From positions 3,513,697 to 3,577,696 of the forward strand of contig NZ_LMGA01000001.1 of NCBI RefSeq assembly GCF_001427025.1: a stretch of 64,000 bases of DNA, read 5' to 3'. This DNA is from Mesorhizobium sp. Root554 (GTDB lineage: Bacteria > Pseudomonadota > Alphaproteobacteria > Rhizobiales > Rhizobiaceae). Below the pieces are notes generated by a model. That model saw only the letters and a list, made by a program, of their open reading frames with translations, was not told the DNA's origin and searched no databases. Each line of letters starts with the position of its first letter. Within the stretch, counting starts at the first letter, position 1. The position numbers were made by a program, and so were the translations under genes. Shown here one piece after another: positions 16,981 to 26,834 of this stretch.

Positions 16981-17166
16981 CCGTCTGTCTCGACCAGTTC
17001 CACGCCCGGCGCGAAAATGTCCCGCGGAAAGCGCTCAAAAGCTTGTCCGTTCTTGCGCCGGCGGCGCAGCGAAGTCAAACCGCGCTGCGCTGCCGAAACG
17101 AAAAACATCTCAATCGGTTAACAGGCGAAAATATGGCGCGCCGTCGAGGAAACGACACCGCCGTCC

Positions 17167-20100
17167 TTATTTGCGTGCGATCAGCGCCTTCACCAGCTTT
17201 TCATCGACCTTTCCGGTCGCCGGCAGGTCGTTGTCGCCTTGGAAGGCGATGATGGCGTCCTTGGTTTTCTGGCCCATGACGCCGTCAGCGCCGCCGGCAT
17301 CGTAGCCGTTCTTGTTGAGGATGCGCTGGATGTTCTGCACCGCCTTCTTCATGTCAATGCTGGCCGTGGTCGTCGGAGCTTCCTGCCAGGCATCGGGAAT
17401 GTCGAGGCTGTTGGTGGCTTCGTTCAGCGACTTGGCCTTCCAAAGTTCGGTGGCGGCGCGCGCGCGTTCCAGCTGTTCCGGCCGCAGCGCATTGGCGATC
17501 TCGTCGCGCTTGGAAGCGGCATCCTTGTCGCCGGTCTTGGCCACCAGCGCGAACCACTTGTAGGACTCTTCGAGGTTCTGCTGCATGCCGACGCCCTTGG
17601 CGGCGAGGATGCCGAGGTTGAACTGGCTGTCCTTGACGCCGAGGTCGGCGGCTTCATGGAACCAGCGCGCCGAGGCTTCATTGTCGCTCTTGCCGTCCGC
17701 TCCCATGGCGAACAGCACTGCCAGATTGTGCATGGCGCTGGCGTTGCCCTGTTCGGCGGCCTTGCGGTACCACGACTTGGATTTCTCGATATCGCGCCCG
17801 ACGCCGATGCCCTTTTCGTAGAAATTGCCGATGCGGTATTCGGCTGGTGCAAAGCCGAGATTGGCCGCGGCTTCATACCATTTCGCCGCAGCCGGCATGT
17901 CTTCCTTGACGCCGCGCGCCTCGGCGTAGCGCGAGCCGATCTCGAACAGCGCCTTGGCGTCGCCGCCTGCCGCCGCCTCGCGCAGCGCCGGCGTGCCGAT
18001 GTCTGACGGCACCTCGAACGTTTTGGCGGCGCTCGCCTGTTCCTGCGCCGGGGGCACGGCGCCTGTGGTGTCTGCCGTTGCGGGCATGGCGGTGGAAGCC
18101 GGAACCTCGCTCGCCTGCATCTCGCCCGTCTGCGTTGAGGGCATGGCCGGCGCTGGAACTGCCGTCATGCTCGCCATTTCAATATCGTCTTTTGCCTTGC
18201 CTGCAGGAAGGGTGTCGATGGCAGCGTTGCCAGCCGGTTCGTCCTGGCCGACGACACGCACCATCTCCGGCGCGGGCGCCTCCTGCTCCGATGCAAGCGG
18301 TGGAGCATTCGAAGCCTCGGCCGTCGTGGCTTCGGCCGCTGGCTCGCTTGTGACGGAGGGGACATCGATCGACGCGACCTGGGGATCGGACAGGAAGGCC
18401 TTGCCCAGTTGCAGACCGGCCAGCGCCAGCATGATCGCGGCGGCCGCCATCAGCACGGGCTTGCGCCGCGCCTTCAGGAGATCGCCAAGCCGCAGCGCCT
18501 TGACCGGCCCGCCGAGGCTGGACTGCTTCTTCAGAACTTCCGCTTCGGCGGCGGCCGCCTGGGCGGCGCGGCGTGCGGCGGCGATGAAGTCGGATTTGGC
18601 CGCGTCGCCCTCGTTCTGCCTCGCCGGTTGACCGCGTTCGTCGCGGACGCGCTTCATGATGGCGCTGAGATCGGGTGCGCCCGAGCCCGGCTCCAGCGGG
18701 CGGTTGACCAGTGTCGGCTCCAACGGCTCGTCGAGGCTGACCGCAGGCGCTTCAGAGGCCGGAGCGTTAACGGTAGGCTCGCCGGATGCATCCTTCCTGC
18801 CGCTGAGAGCCTTGGCAAGGCCGCCGAGAATGGATTTGCGGCGTCCTTCCGGCTGTTCCTTGGTTTCGACGGCATCGACGTCCACGGCGGCTCTTGCAGC
18901 CTCCGCTGCGGCTTCCGCCGGCGTGCGGGCAAAAACGGCGCGTGCGGTCGCCGTCAGGCGGTCATCGTGGTCCATGTCCGCCGAAAAGGGCATCGGATCG
19001 TCCATCGCCAGCGTCGGCGCGTCATGGACGGCCAGTTTCGCCGCCGGCAGCTCGTTGCCATTGTCATCGCTGCCGGGTTCCAGCGATCCGAGCCGGTCAA
19101 CGATCTTCAGCAGTGTGTCGTGGATGGCTTCGAAGGTCTTGGTGTTGCGTTCGTCGGAGCGGCGGGTCAACGTTTCCAGCTGCTTGAGATCCTGGGCGAG
19201 GCCGGACACCGCAATGCCTTCGGCGCTGCCGGCGCCCATGGCGCGAACCGCGTTTTCCGCCGCCTGTCGCGCAGCTTCGAGAATGCTGTCGCGGCTCCCG
19301 GCGATGGATTGCTCGATCTTCTCGATCCTTGGCGAGATATCCTCGAACTCCGGCAGCGGCGTACCGGGCTTGGAGAGATGCGCCGACAGGCCAGAGACCT
19401 GCGCCTCAAGGCTGCGGATCAATTCGGGGTCGATTCCGGCGAACTGCGCCGCGGACGAATCCAGCCGGGTTGAAATGTCGGCCAACCGGCTTTCGAGCCC
19501 GCGGATCGCAGCCTCGCTTGCGCTGTCGGTAGAGCGTGTCTCCAGCCGTTGCGCCAGCGCGGTGAAACGGGCGTCGATGGCTTCCATGATGCCGGCGCTG
19601 TCGAACGAGGCTTCCGGCGTGTGGCGGTCCAGCCTGTCGGCGACCTCGTCCAGTCGGCGCTCGAGATCGCGGAAAAGCATATTGCCATGCTCAATCGCGT
19701 CTCCCTGGCGCCGTTCGAACATGCTGGACAGCATGTCGAAGCGCTGCTCGAGGCCCTGCAAAAGCTGGTCGGCTTCCGGCAGCGCTGCGCCTTGGTCGAT
19801 CTTGTCAACGATCGAGGCAATCTGCCGGCCCAGCCGGTCTATGGCCTGTTCAGGCAACTGCGCGCGCGTCGCCAGGTCGTCGACGCGATTGGAGAGCGAC
19901 TCGAGCTGATCCATGACGGCGTTGGCGGGGCGGTTCTCGGCGACTTCCTCGATCTGACGCGCGAGCGAGTCGATACGCTGTTCGATGCGCTCGAAAGGCG
20001 CGGGATCGAACATGTTGGATTTTGAGGCCACGGTCGAGGCCACGATGGCGCGGGAGATCTCGTCCAGCCTCTCGTCGATCAGGCCGAAGGTCTGGCTGCC

Positions 20101-20970
20101 GCCGGCGTTCTGCTGGCTGGTGAAATGATCGACAGCCCCTGCCAGCGTGCGGATCTTGTCCTCCAGCGAGCGCAGCGGCAAGGAGTCCGGCAGGCTGTTG
20201 ACCGCGCGGCTGATCTGTTCAAGTCGCTCGCTCAGAGCGTCGAGGCCGGCGCCCTTGCCGTCACCCACGAACCGGTCCTCGAAGGCGTTCCAGCGTCGGT
20301 CGAAATCGTCCCAGCGGCGGTCTACGGCCTGCACGCTTTCCTCGCGCGCCAGGGTATCCAGTGCGGCTTTGACCTGTTCGAGTTCCAGGCGCAGCAGGCT
20401 GACATTGCGGTCTTCGCCCTTTTCGGAGAGCAACCGGATTGCTGCTGACAACCGTTCGAATTCCAGATTGAGTTCCGCCGCGTGTTTCGCCGAAGGACCG
20501 GATTGCAGTGAGCGGTCGATATCCTTGCGCAGCGCTCCGAATTCGCGTTGCAGGCCCGAGGTCATCTGGTGACGCAGTTCTTCCCGCAGGCCGCGCAATT
20601 CATTGGCGATCTTGCCAACCATGGCGACGCCGTCTTCCTGGCCGCGCACGCGGTCGATGTCGCGCGCCAGCGACTGGTAATTCTGTTCAGGGCGCCGGCC
20701 TGACGGCCTTTGCTGATATCGGGGCTCGTCATGGACGCGCTGCGGCCGCGCCGTCTCGAACGAGCGTTGAGCATAAGGATCGGTGCGCGCGTAGCGCGGT
20801 TCGCTCTGGAGGCTGTCGCGGCGATCGCCATATTCGTCGGCGTCCTGCCGCGAACGGCCGAGCCTCTGCTCCAGCGTTTCCAGCGAGCGGTTGAGCTGTT
20901 CCAGCGTCGTATGCGGCCTGCGCTGCCTGCCGGCATTAAGTGTATCGAGATAGGACCGCTTGCTGTTCAT
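17167..20970 (-). CDS. podJ: PodJ-like polar organelle development protein with Sel1 repeats and peptidoglycan-binding domain
   Basis: This 1267-residue protein has a long cytoplasmic part (residues 1 to about 835) dominated by coiled coil with a regular RLEQR/LDEIS-type heptad pattern, one transmembrane helix near 836-855 (VLMAAAAIMLALAGLQLG), an acidic Ala/Pro linker, four Sel1 repeats at about 1000-1155 and a C-terminal peptidoglycan-binding domain (about 1210-1266, ILNKNGYDAGGADGVMG). This is the domain order of rhizobial and Caulobacter PodJ, a pole-marking scaffold for development and division proteins. The N-terminal region is Arg/Gln rich. The family name is secure; orthology to PodJ is probable. 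Confidence 0.78.
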   Translation of the reverse strand: MNSKRSYLDTLNAGRQRRPHTTLEQLNRSLETLEQRLGRSRQDADEYGDRRDSLQSEPRYARTDPYAQRSFETARPQRVHDEPRYQQRPSGRRPEQNYQSLARDIDRVRGQEDGVAMVGKIANELRGLREELRHQMTSGLQREFGALRKDIDRSLQSGPSAKHAAELNLEFERLSAAIRLLSEKGEDRNVSLLRLELEQVKAALDTLAREESVQAVDRRWDDFDRRWNAFEDRFVGDGKGAGLDALSERLEQISRAVNSLPDSLPLRSLEDKIRTLAGAVDHFTSQQNAGGSQTFGLIDERLDEISRAIVASTVASKSNMFDPAPFERIEQRIDSLARQIEEVAENRPANAVMDQLESLSNRVDDLATRAQLPEQAIDRLGRQIASIVDKIDQGAALPEADQLLQGLEQRFDMLSSMFERRQGDAIEHGNMLFRDLERRLDEVADRLDRHTPEASFDSAGIMEAIDARFTALAQRLETRSTDSASEAAIRGLESRLADISTRLDSSAAQFAGIDPELIRSLEAQVSGLSAHLSKPGTPLPEFEDISPRIEKIEQSIAGSRDSILEAARQAAENAVRAMGAGSAEGIAVSGLAQDLKQLETLTRRSDERNTKTFEAIHDTLLKIVDRLGSLEPGSDDNGNELPAAKLAVHDAPTLAMDDPMPFSADMDHDDRLTATARAVFARTPAEAAAEAARAAVDVDAVETKEQPEGRRKSILGGLAKALSGRKDASGEPTVNAPASEAPAVSLDEPLEPTLVNRPLEPGSGAPDLSAIMKRVRDERGQPARQNEGDAAKSDFIAAARRAAQAAAAEAEVLKKQSSLGGPVKALRLGDLLKARRKPVLMAAAAIMLALAGLQLGKAFLSDPQVASIDVPSVTSEPAAEATTAEASNAPPLASEQEAPAPEMVRVVGQDEPAGNAAIDTLPAGKAKDDIEMASMTAVPAPAMPSTQTGEMQASEVPASTAMPATADTTGAVPPAQEQASAAKTFEVPSDIGTPALREAAAGGDAKALFEIGSRYAEARGVKEDMPAAAKWYEAAANLGFAPAEYRIGNFYEKGIGVGRDIEKSKSWYRKAAEQGNASAMHNLAVLFAMGADGKSDNEASARWFHEAADLGVKDSQFNLGILAAKGVGMQQNLEESYKWFALVAKTGDKDAASKRDEIANALRPEQLERARAATELWKAKSLNEATNSLDIPDAWQEAPTTTASIDMKKAVQNIQRILNKNGYDAGGADGVMGQKTKDAIIAFQGDNDLPATGKVDEKLVKALIARK

Positions 20971-21276
20971 CGAACCGCCTGTTTCCGAATGCCGGCCGGA
21001 ACCGGTTTCTTCTCAAATCCCGTCGGGGACGAAGGCGGCCGCTTGATCATGCGGCGGAAGATGGACTTTCCCGGGTTCTACCCGCGCTCCGAGAAACCGT
21101 GAAAAATTCGATACAGGATAAACACGGGTGACCGACATGCGCACAATTCTCCCATCGTGGTAAACAAGGCGTTAACCAAGCTTAAGAAGCTGAAAGAATT
21201 GTGAGGCTGTGCCTCTGTCCTCAGTCCGGGATCGTGCGGCAACATTGCACTTGCGCAGAACGGGCATAATAGATAT

Positions 21277-21292
21277 ACGTTTACGTAAAGGT
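21277..21292. promoter_or_regulatory. MerR-type operator before the regulator gene
   Basis: ACGTTT (21277-21282), ACGT, AAAGGT (21287-21292) has the same arms and four-base spacer as the two perfect copies, with one mismatch. It lies 110 bases before the merR start, so it fits autoregulation. The other sequence between 20971 and 21401, which must contain the divergent podJ promoter, shows nothing further I can assign. Confidence 0.5.
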
Positions 21293-21401
21293 AAGTAAAG
21301 CCAACTGGCTCGCTTGCCATCGTTCCAACAGATTGGAAGTCTGCCCCAGCTTCCAAATGGCGACGCCGGCTCTGCCGCGATGCCGCCTCGGGGAAAGCAA
21401 A

Positions 21402-21866
21402 ATGACCATGACAATCACGAAGGCCGGTAAATCCGCGGCCAATACGAATACTCTTCCGGATGCCGACAGCGACGAGTTCGTGCGGATCGGCGAGATGGCC
21501 AAGAAATACGGCGTCACGCTGCGCACCCTGCGTTTCTATGAAGACAAGGGCCTGCTCAACCCCAAGCGGGACGGCGCGACGCGCCTGTACACCCGCCGGG
21601 ACAATGTCAGGCTGAAGCTCATCCTGCTTGGCCGCAAGGTCGGGTTCTCGTTGCGCGACGTCAAGCAGATGATCGATCTCTACGATCCGACCGGCTCCAA
21701 TGCCAAGCAGTTGCGCCTGGCCCTGGACAAGTCGGAAAAGCAGCTCGCCCGTCTCAACAAGCAGCGCGCGCTCATCGACGAGGCGATTGGGGATTTGAGC
21801 GGAGCCATGGCTGTTGTCCGCAAGATGCTGGCCGAGCGCTCTTCGCAATCCGGCGCAGCGAGCTAA
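21402..21866 (+). CDS. MerR-family regulator of acyl-CoA oxidation (LiuR-like)
   Basis: This 154-residue protein has the MerR winged helix at residues 23-90 (FVRIGEMAKKYGVTLRTLRFYEDKGLLNP, shown here only as a region) and a C-terminal dimerising coiled coil. It lacks conserved Cys, so it is not a metal sensor. MerR proteins of this build next to acyl-CoA dehydrogenase genes, such as LiuR, control fatty acid or branched-chain amino acid breakdown. ATG 21402 with GGGGAAA upstream was chosen over an earlier start. The ACGTTT-N4-AAACGT sites before this gene, the oxidation operon and nitronate monooxygenase are its likely targets. Confidence 0.8.
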   Translation: MTMTITKAGKSAANTNTLPDADSDEFVRIGEMAKKYGVTLRTLRFYEDKGLLNPKRDGATRLYTRRDNVRLKLILLGRKVGFSLRDVKQMIDLYDPTGSNAKQLRLALDKSEKQLARLNKQRALIDEAIGDLSGAMAVVRKMLAERSSQSGAAS

Positions 21867-21999
21867 GCGAAAAGAGGCGCACCGGCATATTTATCGGAAA
21901 GCAGGATCAGCTTTTTAGGCCGTGAACCATAAAGCTGCGATAGCGGAGCTCCGTTCACTTGGCGTTGCACCGCGTGCCGAGCAGTCATAATCATTGTGT

Positions 22000-22257
22000 A
22001 TGAAAGATCAGCTATTTCGTTTTCAACCTCGGTGGAAAGAAGAACTGGTGGTTTCAGGGAGCGGTGGCTCTTTCGTTCTGGAATTGCCGATGGGCGTTTT
22101 GTCGGCCCATCTTCCTACAGAGACGGAATGGGAACGACGCGCGCCAGAATGGGCGCGATCACTTTGGCCGTCGCTGAAGCAGGAACTGGAAAACTGGTGC
22201 GGCGAGAACAACGCACAGTTTCACATTGATCCTTCTGCGGACGTTCACCCGCTTTGA
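22000..22257 (+). CDS. small protein of unknown function
   Basis: This 85-residue frame starts at ATG 22000. The product has Trp-rich amphipathic character (five Trp) and no transmembrane helix or known motif. Base composition is lower in GC than the flanking genes, and the frame is the only one of size between merR and the oxidation operon. It could be a genuine small gene or chance; no ribosome site is convincing. Confidence 0.4.
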   Translation: MKDQLFRFQPRWKEELVVSGSGGSFVLELPMGVLSAHLPTETEWERRAPEWARSLWPSLKQELENWCGENNAQFHIDPSADVHPL

Positions 22258-22417
22258 TTGCAGCTATACGCTTCCGTGTTTTGATTGTGGCTTCGCGCTT
22301 TGCACCAGCTTCCATTCGCTGGAGAAGCGGCCGCCAATCCGCATTGAAGTGCCCGCATTTCGTAAAGTGTCATCGCGTGTCGGCGGCGAAGTGACTAGGC
22401 CAATTCGCTTGTTTTCC

Positions 22418-22445
22418 ATATTGACGTTTACGCAAACGTCAATAT
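22418..22445 (+). promoter_or_regulatory. MerR-type operator and promoter of the acyl-CoA oxidation operon
   Basis: ATATTGACGTTT (22418-22429), ACGC, AAACGTCAATAT (22434-22445) is a perfect 12-bp inverted repeat. TTGACG (22421-22426) and TATTTT (22443-22448), separated by 16 bases, would make a promoter with the operator lying across the spacer, as is usual for MerR regulators. The start of the first gene is about 80 bases downstream. Confidence 0.7.
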
Positions 22446-22523
22446 TTTAACGCTGCTTCGAAAATCTGTTTCCGCAGCCTACAGCCTGGCGCGGAATGGG
22501 AATGTCTGGGTGGAGGAATAAGC

Positions 22524-24320
22524 ATGCCGATCTATCAAGCCCCGGTCCGGGACACACTGTTCGTCCTCAACGAGGTGCTGGGCTTCGAGCGTTATTCCAA
22601 TCTGCCGGGCTTTGCCGACGCCACGCCCGACATGCTGGAGGCGATCCTCGCCGAGGGCGCGAAGTTGGCCGAGAACGTCATGCTCCCCACCAACCGCGCT
22701 GGCGACATGGAAGGCTGCACCCGCCACGAGGACGGCTCGGTCACCACGCCCTCCGGCTTCAAGGAGGCCTATCGCCAGTATTGCGAGGGCGGCTGGATGG
22801 GTCTTGCGGTGCCAGAAGAATATGGCGGGCAGGGCCTGCCCTACGCGCTGCACAACGCCGTCGGCGAATATATGGCGTCCGCCAATATGGCGCTGCTGAT
22901 GTATCCGGGGCTGACCCAGGGCGCCATCGCCGCTATCCACCAGCATGGCAGCGACGAGCAGAAGCAGACCTGGCTGCCGAAAATGGTCGAGGGTTCATGG
23001 ACCGGCACCATGAACCTGACCGAGCCGCATTGCGGAACCGATCTCGGCCTGCTGCGCACCAGGGCGGCGCCGGCGGCCGACGGAACCTACAGGATTTCCG
23101 GCCAGAAAATCTTCATCTCGGCTGGCGAACACGACATGGCCGACAACATCGTGCATCTGGTGCTGGCCCGCATCGAGGGCGCGCCGGAAGGCGTGAAGGG
23201 CATCTCGCTGTTTATCGTACCGAAATTCCTGTTGGATGATGCTGGCAATCCGAAAGATCGAAATGCCGTCTCCTGCGGCTCCATCGAAGAGAAGATGGGT
23301 ATCCACGGCAACGCCACCTGCGTCATGAACTATGACGAGGCCACCGGCTACCTGCTCGGGCAGGAGAATGGCGGCCTGAAGGCGATGTTCGTGATGATGA
23401 ACGAGGCACGCCTCGGCGTCGGCCTGCAGGGACTGTCGCAATCCGAGGCCGCCTATCAGAACGCGGTCGCCTACGCGCGGGAGAGGCTCCAGGGCCGTTC
23501 GCTGACTGGCCCGAAGGCGCCGGACAATAAGGCCGATCCGATCATCGTGCACCCCGACGTGCGCCGCAATCTGATGACGATGAAGGCCTGGAACGAGGCC
23601 GGCCGCGCCTTTATGCTGTGGACGGCGCTGAAATCGGACATAGCCCATCGCTCGCCCGACGAGACCGACCGCCAGACCGCCGACGACCTGCTCGGCCTGA
23701 TGACGCCGGTGTTGAAGGGCGTGCTCACCGACAAGGGCTTCGAACATGCCGCCATGGCGCAGCAGCTGTTCGGCGGCCACGGCTATATCGAAGAGCACGG
23801 CATGAGCCAGTTCGTGCGCGATGCCCGCATCGCCATGATCTACGAAGGCGCCAACGGCATCCAGGCGCTGGATCTGGTCGGCCGCAAGCTGGCCCTGAAC
23901 GGCGGCCGCGCCGTGCAAACCTTCTTCAAGGAAGTCGGTGACTTCTGCGAGGAGAACCGCGCCGACGAGAAGATGGCGCCCTTCACCAAGGGGTTGAAGA
24001 AAGGTCTCAACGATCTGCAGGCAGCGACCATGTGGCTCATGCAGAACGGCATGAAGAACCCCGACAATGCCGGGGCCGCCTCAACCGACTATATGCATCT
24101 CTTCGGTCTTGTCGTGCTGGGTTACATGTGGGCGCAGATGGTCAAGGCCGCGCAGGGTGCGCTGGCAAATGGAGCCAATGGGTCGGGCTCGTTCTACGAG
24201 ACCAAGCTGGTGACGGCGCGCTACTTCATGGAGCGTGTCATGCCCGAAACAGCGACGCATCTCGCCCGCCTTTCCAGCGGCGCCGAGACGATGATGGCGC
24301 TGCCGGCCGAGGCGTTCTGA
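22524..24320 (+). CDS. acyl-CoA dehydrogenase with C-terminal extension (FadE type)
   Basis: This 598-residue flavoenzyme performs the first oxidation of beta-oxidation. The N-terminal dehydrogenase core contains [19 protein letters not shown] (FAD-binding MTEPxxGSD region), SAGEHDM and RLGVGLQGL. The C-terminal domain carries [24 protein letters not shown] and IYEGANGIQ, with the Glu of the latter near residue 442 as the likely base. The last 120 residues form the acetyl-CoA dehydrogenase-like C-terminal domain of this long subfamily. The gene heads the operon behind the MerR operator. Confidence 0.9.
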   Translation: MPIYQAPVRDTLFVLNEVLGFERYSNLPGFADATPDMLEAILAEGAKLAENVMLPTNRAGDMEGCTRHEDGSVTTPSGFKEAYRQYCEGGWMGLAVPEEYGGQGLPYALHNAVGEYMASANMALLMYPGLTQGAIAAIHQHGSDEQKQTWLPKMVEGSWTGTMNLTEPHCGTDLGLLRTRAAPAADGTYRISGQKIFISAGEHDMADNIVHLVLARIEGAPEGVKGISLFIVPKFLLDDAGNPKDRNAVSCGSIEEKMGIHGNATCVMNYDEATGYLLGQENGGLKAMFVMMNEARLGVGLQGLSQSEAAYQNAVAYARERLQGRSLTGPKAPDNKADPIIVHPDVRRNLMTMKAWNEAGRAFMLWTALKSDIAHRSPDETDRQTADDLLGLMTPVLKGVLTDKGFEHAAMAQQLFGGHGYIEEHGMSQFVRDARIAMIYEGANGIQALDLVGRKLALNGGRAVQTFFKEVGDFCEENRADEKMAPFTKGLKKGLNDLQAATMWLMQNGMKNPDNAGAASTDYMHLFGLVVLGYMWAQMVKAAQGALANGANGSGSFYETKLVTARYFMERVMPETATHLARLSSGAETMMALPAEAF

Positions 24321-24335
24321 TAAAGGAAACTGAAG

Positions 24336-24357
24336 TTCCGTTCATTCTTGAACGGAA
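24336..24357. promoter_or_regulatory. palindrome between the two acyl-CoA dehydrogenase genes
   Basis: TTCCGTTCA (24336-24344), TTCT, TGAACGGAA (24349-24357) is a perfect 9-bp inverted repeat in the 77-base gap. No T-run follows it, so it is unlikely to be a terminator. It has the size of a TetR-type operator and may give the downstream genes their own control. The binding protein is unknown. Confidence 0.45.
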
Positions 24358-24397
24358 TTCTGTATAGTTGTGCGAGCGCGGTAACAGGGAGAAGACC

Positions 24398-25570
24398 GTG
24401 GCAACCAATCCCGCCGAAGTGCTGTCGCTGCCCGCCCCTGCTTGGGCCGGGGAGGATGTCGTCATGCTCTACGACATGGCGCGGCGCTTCATGGCCGAGG
24501 AAATCGCGCCGCACTACGACACCTACGAGAAGAACGAGATCGTCGATCGCTCGGCTTGGGAAAAGGCCGGCGCGGCGGGCCTGCTTTGCGCGTCGATGCC
24601 GGAAGAATATGGCGGCGCGGGCGGCACCTACGCGCATGAGAGCGCCATCATCGACGCTGTCAGTCATGTCGGCGTCGATGGCTTCGGCATCGTCCTGCAC
24701 AACGCCATCGTCGCGCCGTATATCCTTCACTACGGCTCCGAGGAGCAGAAGAAGAAGTGGCTGCCGAAGCTCGCCACCGGCGAACTGATCGGTGCCATCG
24801 CCATGACCGAGCCCGGCGCCGGTTCCGATCTGCAAGGCGTCAAGACGCGCGCCGAAAAGGACGGGAACCAGTACCGCATCAACGGCTCCAAGACCTTCAT
24901 CACCAACGGCCAGAACGCCAATTTCGTCATCGTCGTCACCAAGACTGATCCGTCGAAGGGCGCCAAGGGCACGTCTTTGATCGTGGTCGAGACGGAAGAG
25001 GTGGAAGGCTTCGAGCGCGGCCGTAACCTCGACAAGATCGGGCTGAAGGCCAACGATACGTCCGAACTGTTCTTCAACGATGTGCGCGTGCCAACGGCGA
25101 ACCTGCTGGGTTCGGACGAAGGGCAGGGCTTTGTCCAGCTCATGCAGCAATTGCCGCAGGAGCGGCTGCTGATCGGCGGTCAGGCCGTCGCGATGGCTGA
25201 ACGCGCGCTCGCCGTCACCATAGACTACGTCAAGGAGCGCCAGGCCTTCGGCCAGCCGGTGCTGAATTTCCAGAACACCCAGTTCAAGCTTGCCGAACTG
25301 AAGACCGAAACGACGATCGGCCGCGTCTTCTACAATGATTGCGTGGCGCGTCATCTTGGCGCCGGCCTCGATCCGGTCACCGCGTCGATGGCCAAATACT
25401 GGCTTTCCGACCTTCAAGGAAAAGTGGTCGATGAATGCCTGCAATTGTTCGGCGGCTATGGCTACATGAATGAATACCCGATCGCCCGCATGTACCGCGA
25501 TGCCCGCGTGCAGCGGATTTACGGCGGCACCAACGAGATCATGAAATTGCTGATTGGCCGCTCGCTTTAA
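24398..25570 (+). CDS. acyl-CoA dehydrogenase (LCAD/IVD-like)
   Basis: This 390-residue enzyme has the full dehydrogenase fold: MTEPGAGSDLQGVKTRA for FAD, KTFITNGQNA, and GGYGYMNEYPIARMYRDARV near the end. The usual catalytic Glu of the YEGTNEI motif is replaced by Gly (IYGGTNEIMK), as in long-chain and isovaleryl-CoA dehydrogenases, where the base sits on another helix. This favours a long- or branched-chain substrate. GTG 24398 was chosen because GGAGA lies eight bases upstream. It is the second gene of the oxidation operon, possibly with extra control from the palindrome before it. Confidence 0.88.
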   Translation: MATNPAEVLSLPAPAWAGEDVVMLYDMARRFMAEEIAPHYDTYEKNEIVDRSAWEKAGAAGLLCASMPEEYGGAGGTYAHESAIIDAVSHVGVDGFGIVLHNAIVAPYILHYGSEEQKKKWLPKLATGELIGAIAMTEPGAGSDLQGVKTRAEKDGNQYRINGSKTFITNGQNANFVIVVTKTDPSKGAKGTSLIVVETEEVEGFERGRNLDKIGLKANDTSELFFNDVRVPTANLLGSDEGQGFVQLMQQLPQERLLIGGQAVAMAERALAVTIDYVKERQAFGQPVLNFQNTQFKLAELKTETTIGRVFYNDCVARHLGAGLDPVTASMAKYWLSDLQGKVVDECLQLFGGYGYMNEYPIARMYRDARVQRIYGGTNEIMKLLIGRSL

Positions 25571-25602
25571 GCGACAGCCGGACAGGCACAAGGAGAACGA
25601 AC

Positions 25603-26811
25603 ATGGCAGAAGCTTACGTCTATGACGCTGTCCGCACCCCGCGCGGCCGGGGCAAGAAGGATGGCGCGCTGCACGAAGTGCCGGCCGTTCGCCTCGCCGC
25701 CAGAACGCTGGAAGCCGTGCGCGACCGTAACGGGCTCGACACCTCGACCGTCGACGACATCATCTTCGGCTGTGTCGATCCGGTTGGCGAGGCCGGTGCG
25801 GTCATTCCGCGCGCCGCGGCCTTCGAAGCCGGCTATGACGACAAGGCGCCCGGCCTGCAGATTTCGCGCTTTTGCGCTTCGGGCCTGGACGCGATCAACC
25901 TCGGCGCTGCCAAGATCGTCCAGGGTTCGGACGATATCGTCATTGCCGGTGGCGTGGAATCGATGAGCCGCGTCGGCATGGGCGCTGCCGGCGGCGCCTG
26001 GTTCATGGACCCGTCGGTCGGCTTTCCGGGCTGGTTCGTGCCGCAAGGCATTTCCGCCGACTTGATCGCCACGAAATACGGCTTCAGCCGCGACGATGTC
26101 GATGCCTATGCGGTCGAGAGCCAGAAGCGCGCCGCCAAGGCCTGGGAAAAGGGCTGGTTCAAGAATTCGGTCATCCCGGTCAAGGACCAGAACGGCCTGA
26201 CCATCCTCGACCATGACGAGCACATGCGGCCGACCACCGACATGCAATCGCTGGCCTCGCTCAACCCGTCCTTCGTCATGCCAGGCGAAATGGGCGGCTT
26301 CGATGCGGTGGCGGTGCAGAAGCATCCCGAAATCGAAGAGGTCAACCACGTCCACCACGCCGGCAATTCCTCCGGCATCGTCGATGGCGCGGCCGCCGTG
26401 CTGCTCGGCTCGAAGAAGGCCGGCAAGTCGCTCGGCATGAAGCCGCGCGCCCGCATCCGCGCCTTTGCCAATATCGGCTCGGAGCCGGTGCTGATGCTGA
26501 CCGGGCCGGTCGATGTGACCGAAAAACTTCTGAAGCGCGCCCGGATGAAAACTTCTGACATCGACCTGTTCGAGCTGAACGAAGCGTTCGCTTCGGTCGT
26601 GCTGCGCTACATGCAGGCCTTCGACATTCCGCACGACCAGATCAACGTCAATGGCGGCGCCATCGCCATGGGCCATCCGCTGGGTGCGACAGGTGCGATC
26701 ATCCTGGGCACGGTGCTGGACGAGCTTGAGCGGCGCGACTTGAACACCGCCCTGGTGACGCTGTGCATCGGCGCCGGCATGGGCACTGCGACCATCATCG
26801 AGCGCGTCTGA
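25603..26811 (+). CDS. fadA: acetyl-CoA C-acyltransferase (thiolase, FadA)
   Basis: This 402-residue thiolase cleaves 3-ketoacyl-CoA at the end of the beta-oxidation cycle. The nucleophilic Cys is C91 in [10 protein letters not shown]. The conserved NEAFASV, the [15 protein letters not shown]is near 358 and the C-terminal CIGAGMGTA Cys complete the active site. A ribosome site AAGGAGAA lies upstream of ATG. It precedes fadB by 23 bases, so the two form the trifunctional pair. Confidence 0.92.
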   Translation: MAEAYVYDAVRTPRGRGKKDGALHEVPAVRLAARTLEAVRDRNGLDTSTVDDIIFGCVDPVGEAGAVIPRAAAFEAGYDDKAPGLQISRFCASGLDAINLGAAKIVQGSDDIVIAGGVESMSRVGMGAAGGAWFMDPSVGFPGWFVPQGISADLIATKYGFSRDDVDAYAVESQKRAAKAWEKGWFKNSVIPVKDQNGLTILDHDEHMRPTTDMQSLASLNPSFVMPGEMGGFDAVAVQKHPEIEEVNHVHHAGNSSGIVDGAAAVLLGSKKAGKSLGMKPRARIRAFANIGSEPVLMLTGPVDVTEKLLKRARMKTSDIDLFELNEAFASVVLRYMQAFDIPHDQINVNGGAIAMGHPLGATGAIILGTVLDELERRDLNTALVTLCIGAGMGTATIIERV

Positions 26812-26834
26812 GTTCGGCCGAAGGGAGATAGAAC

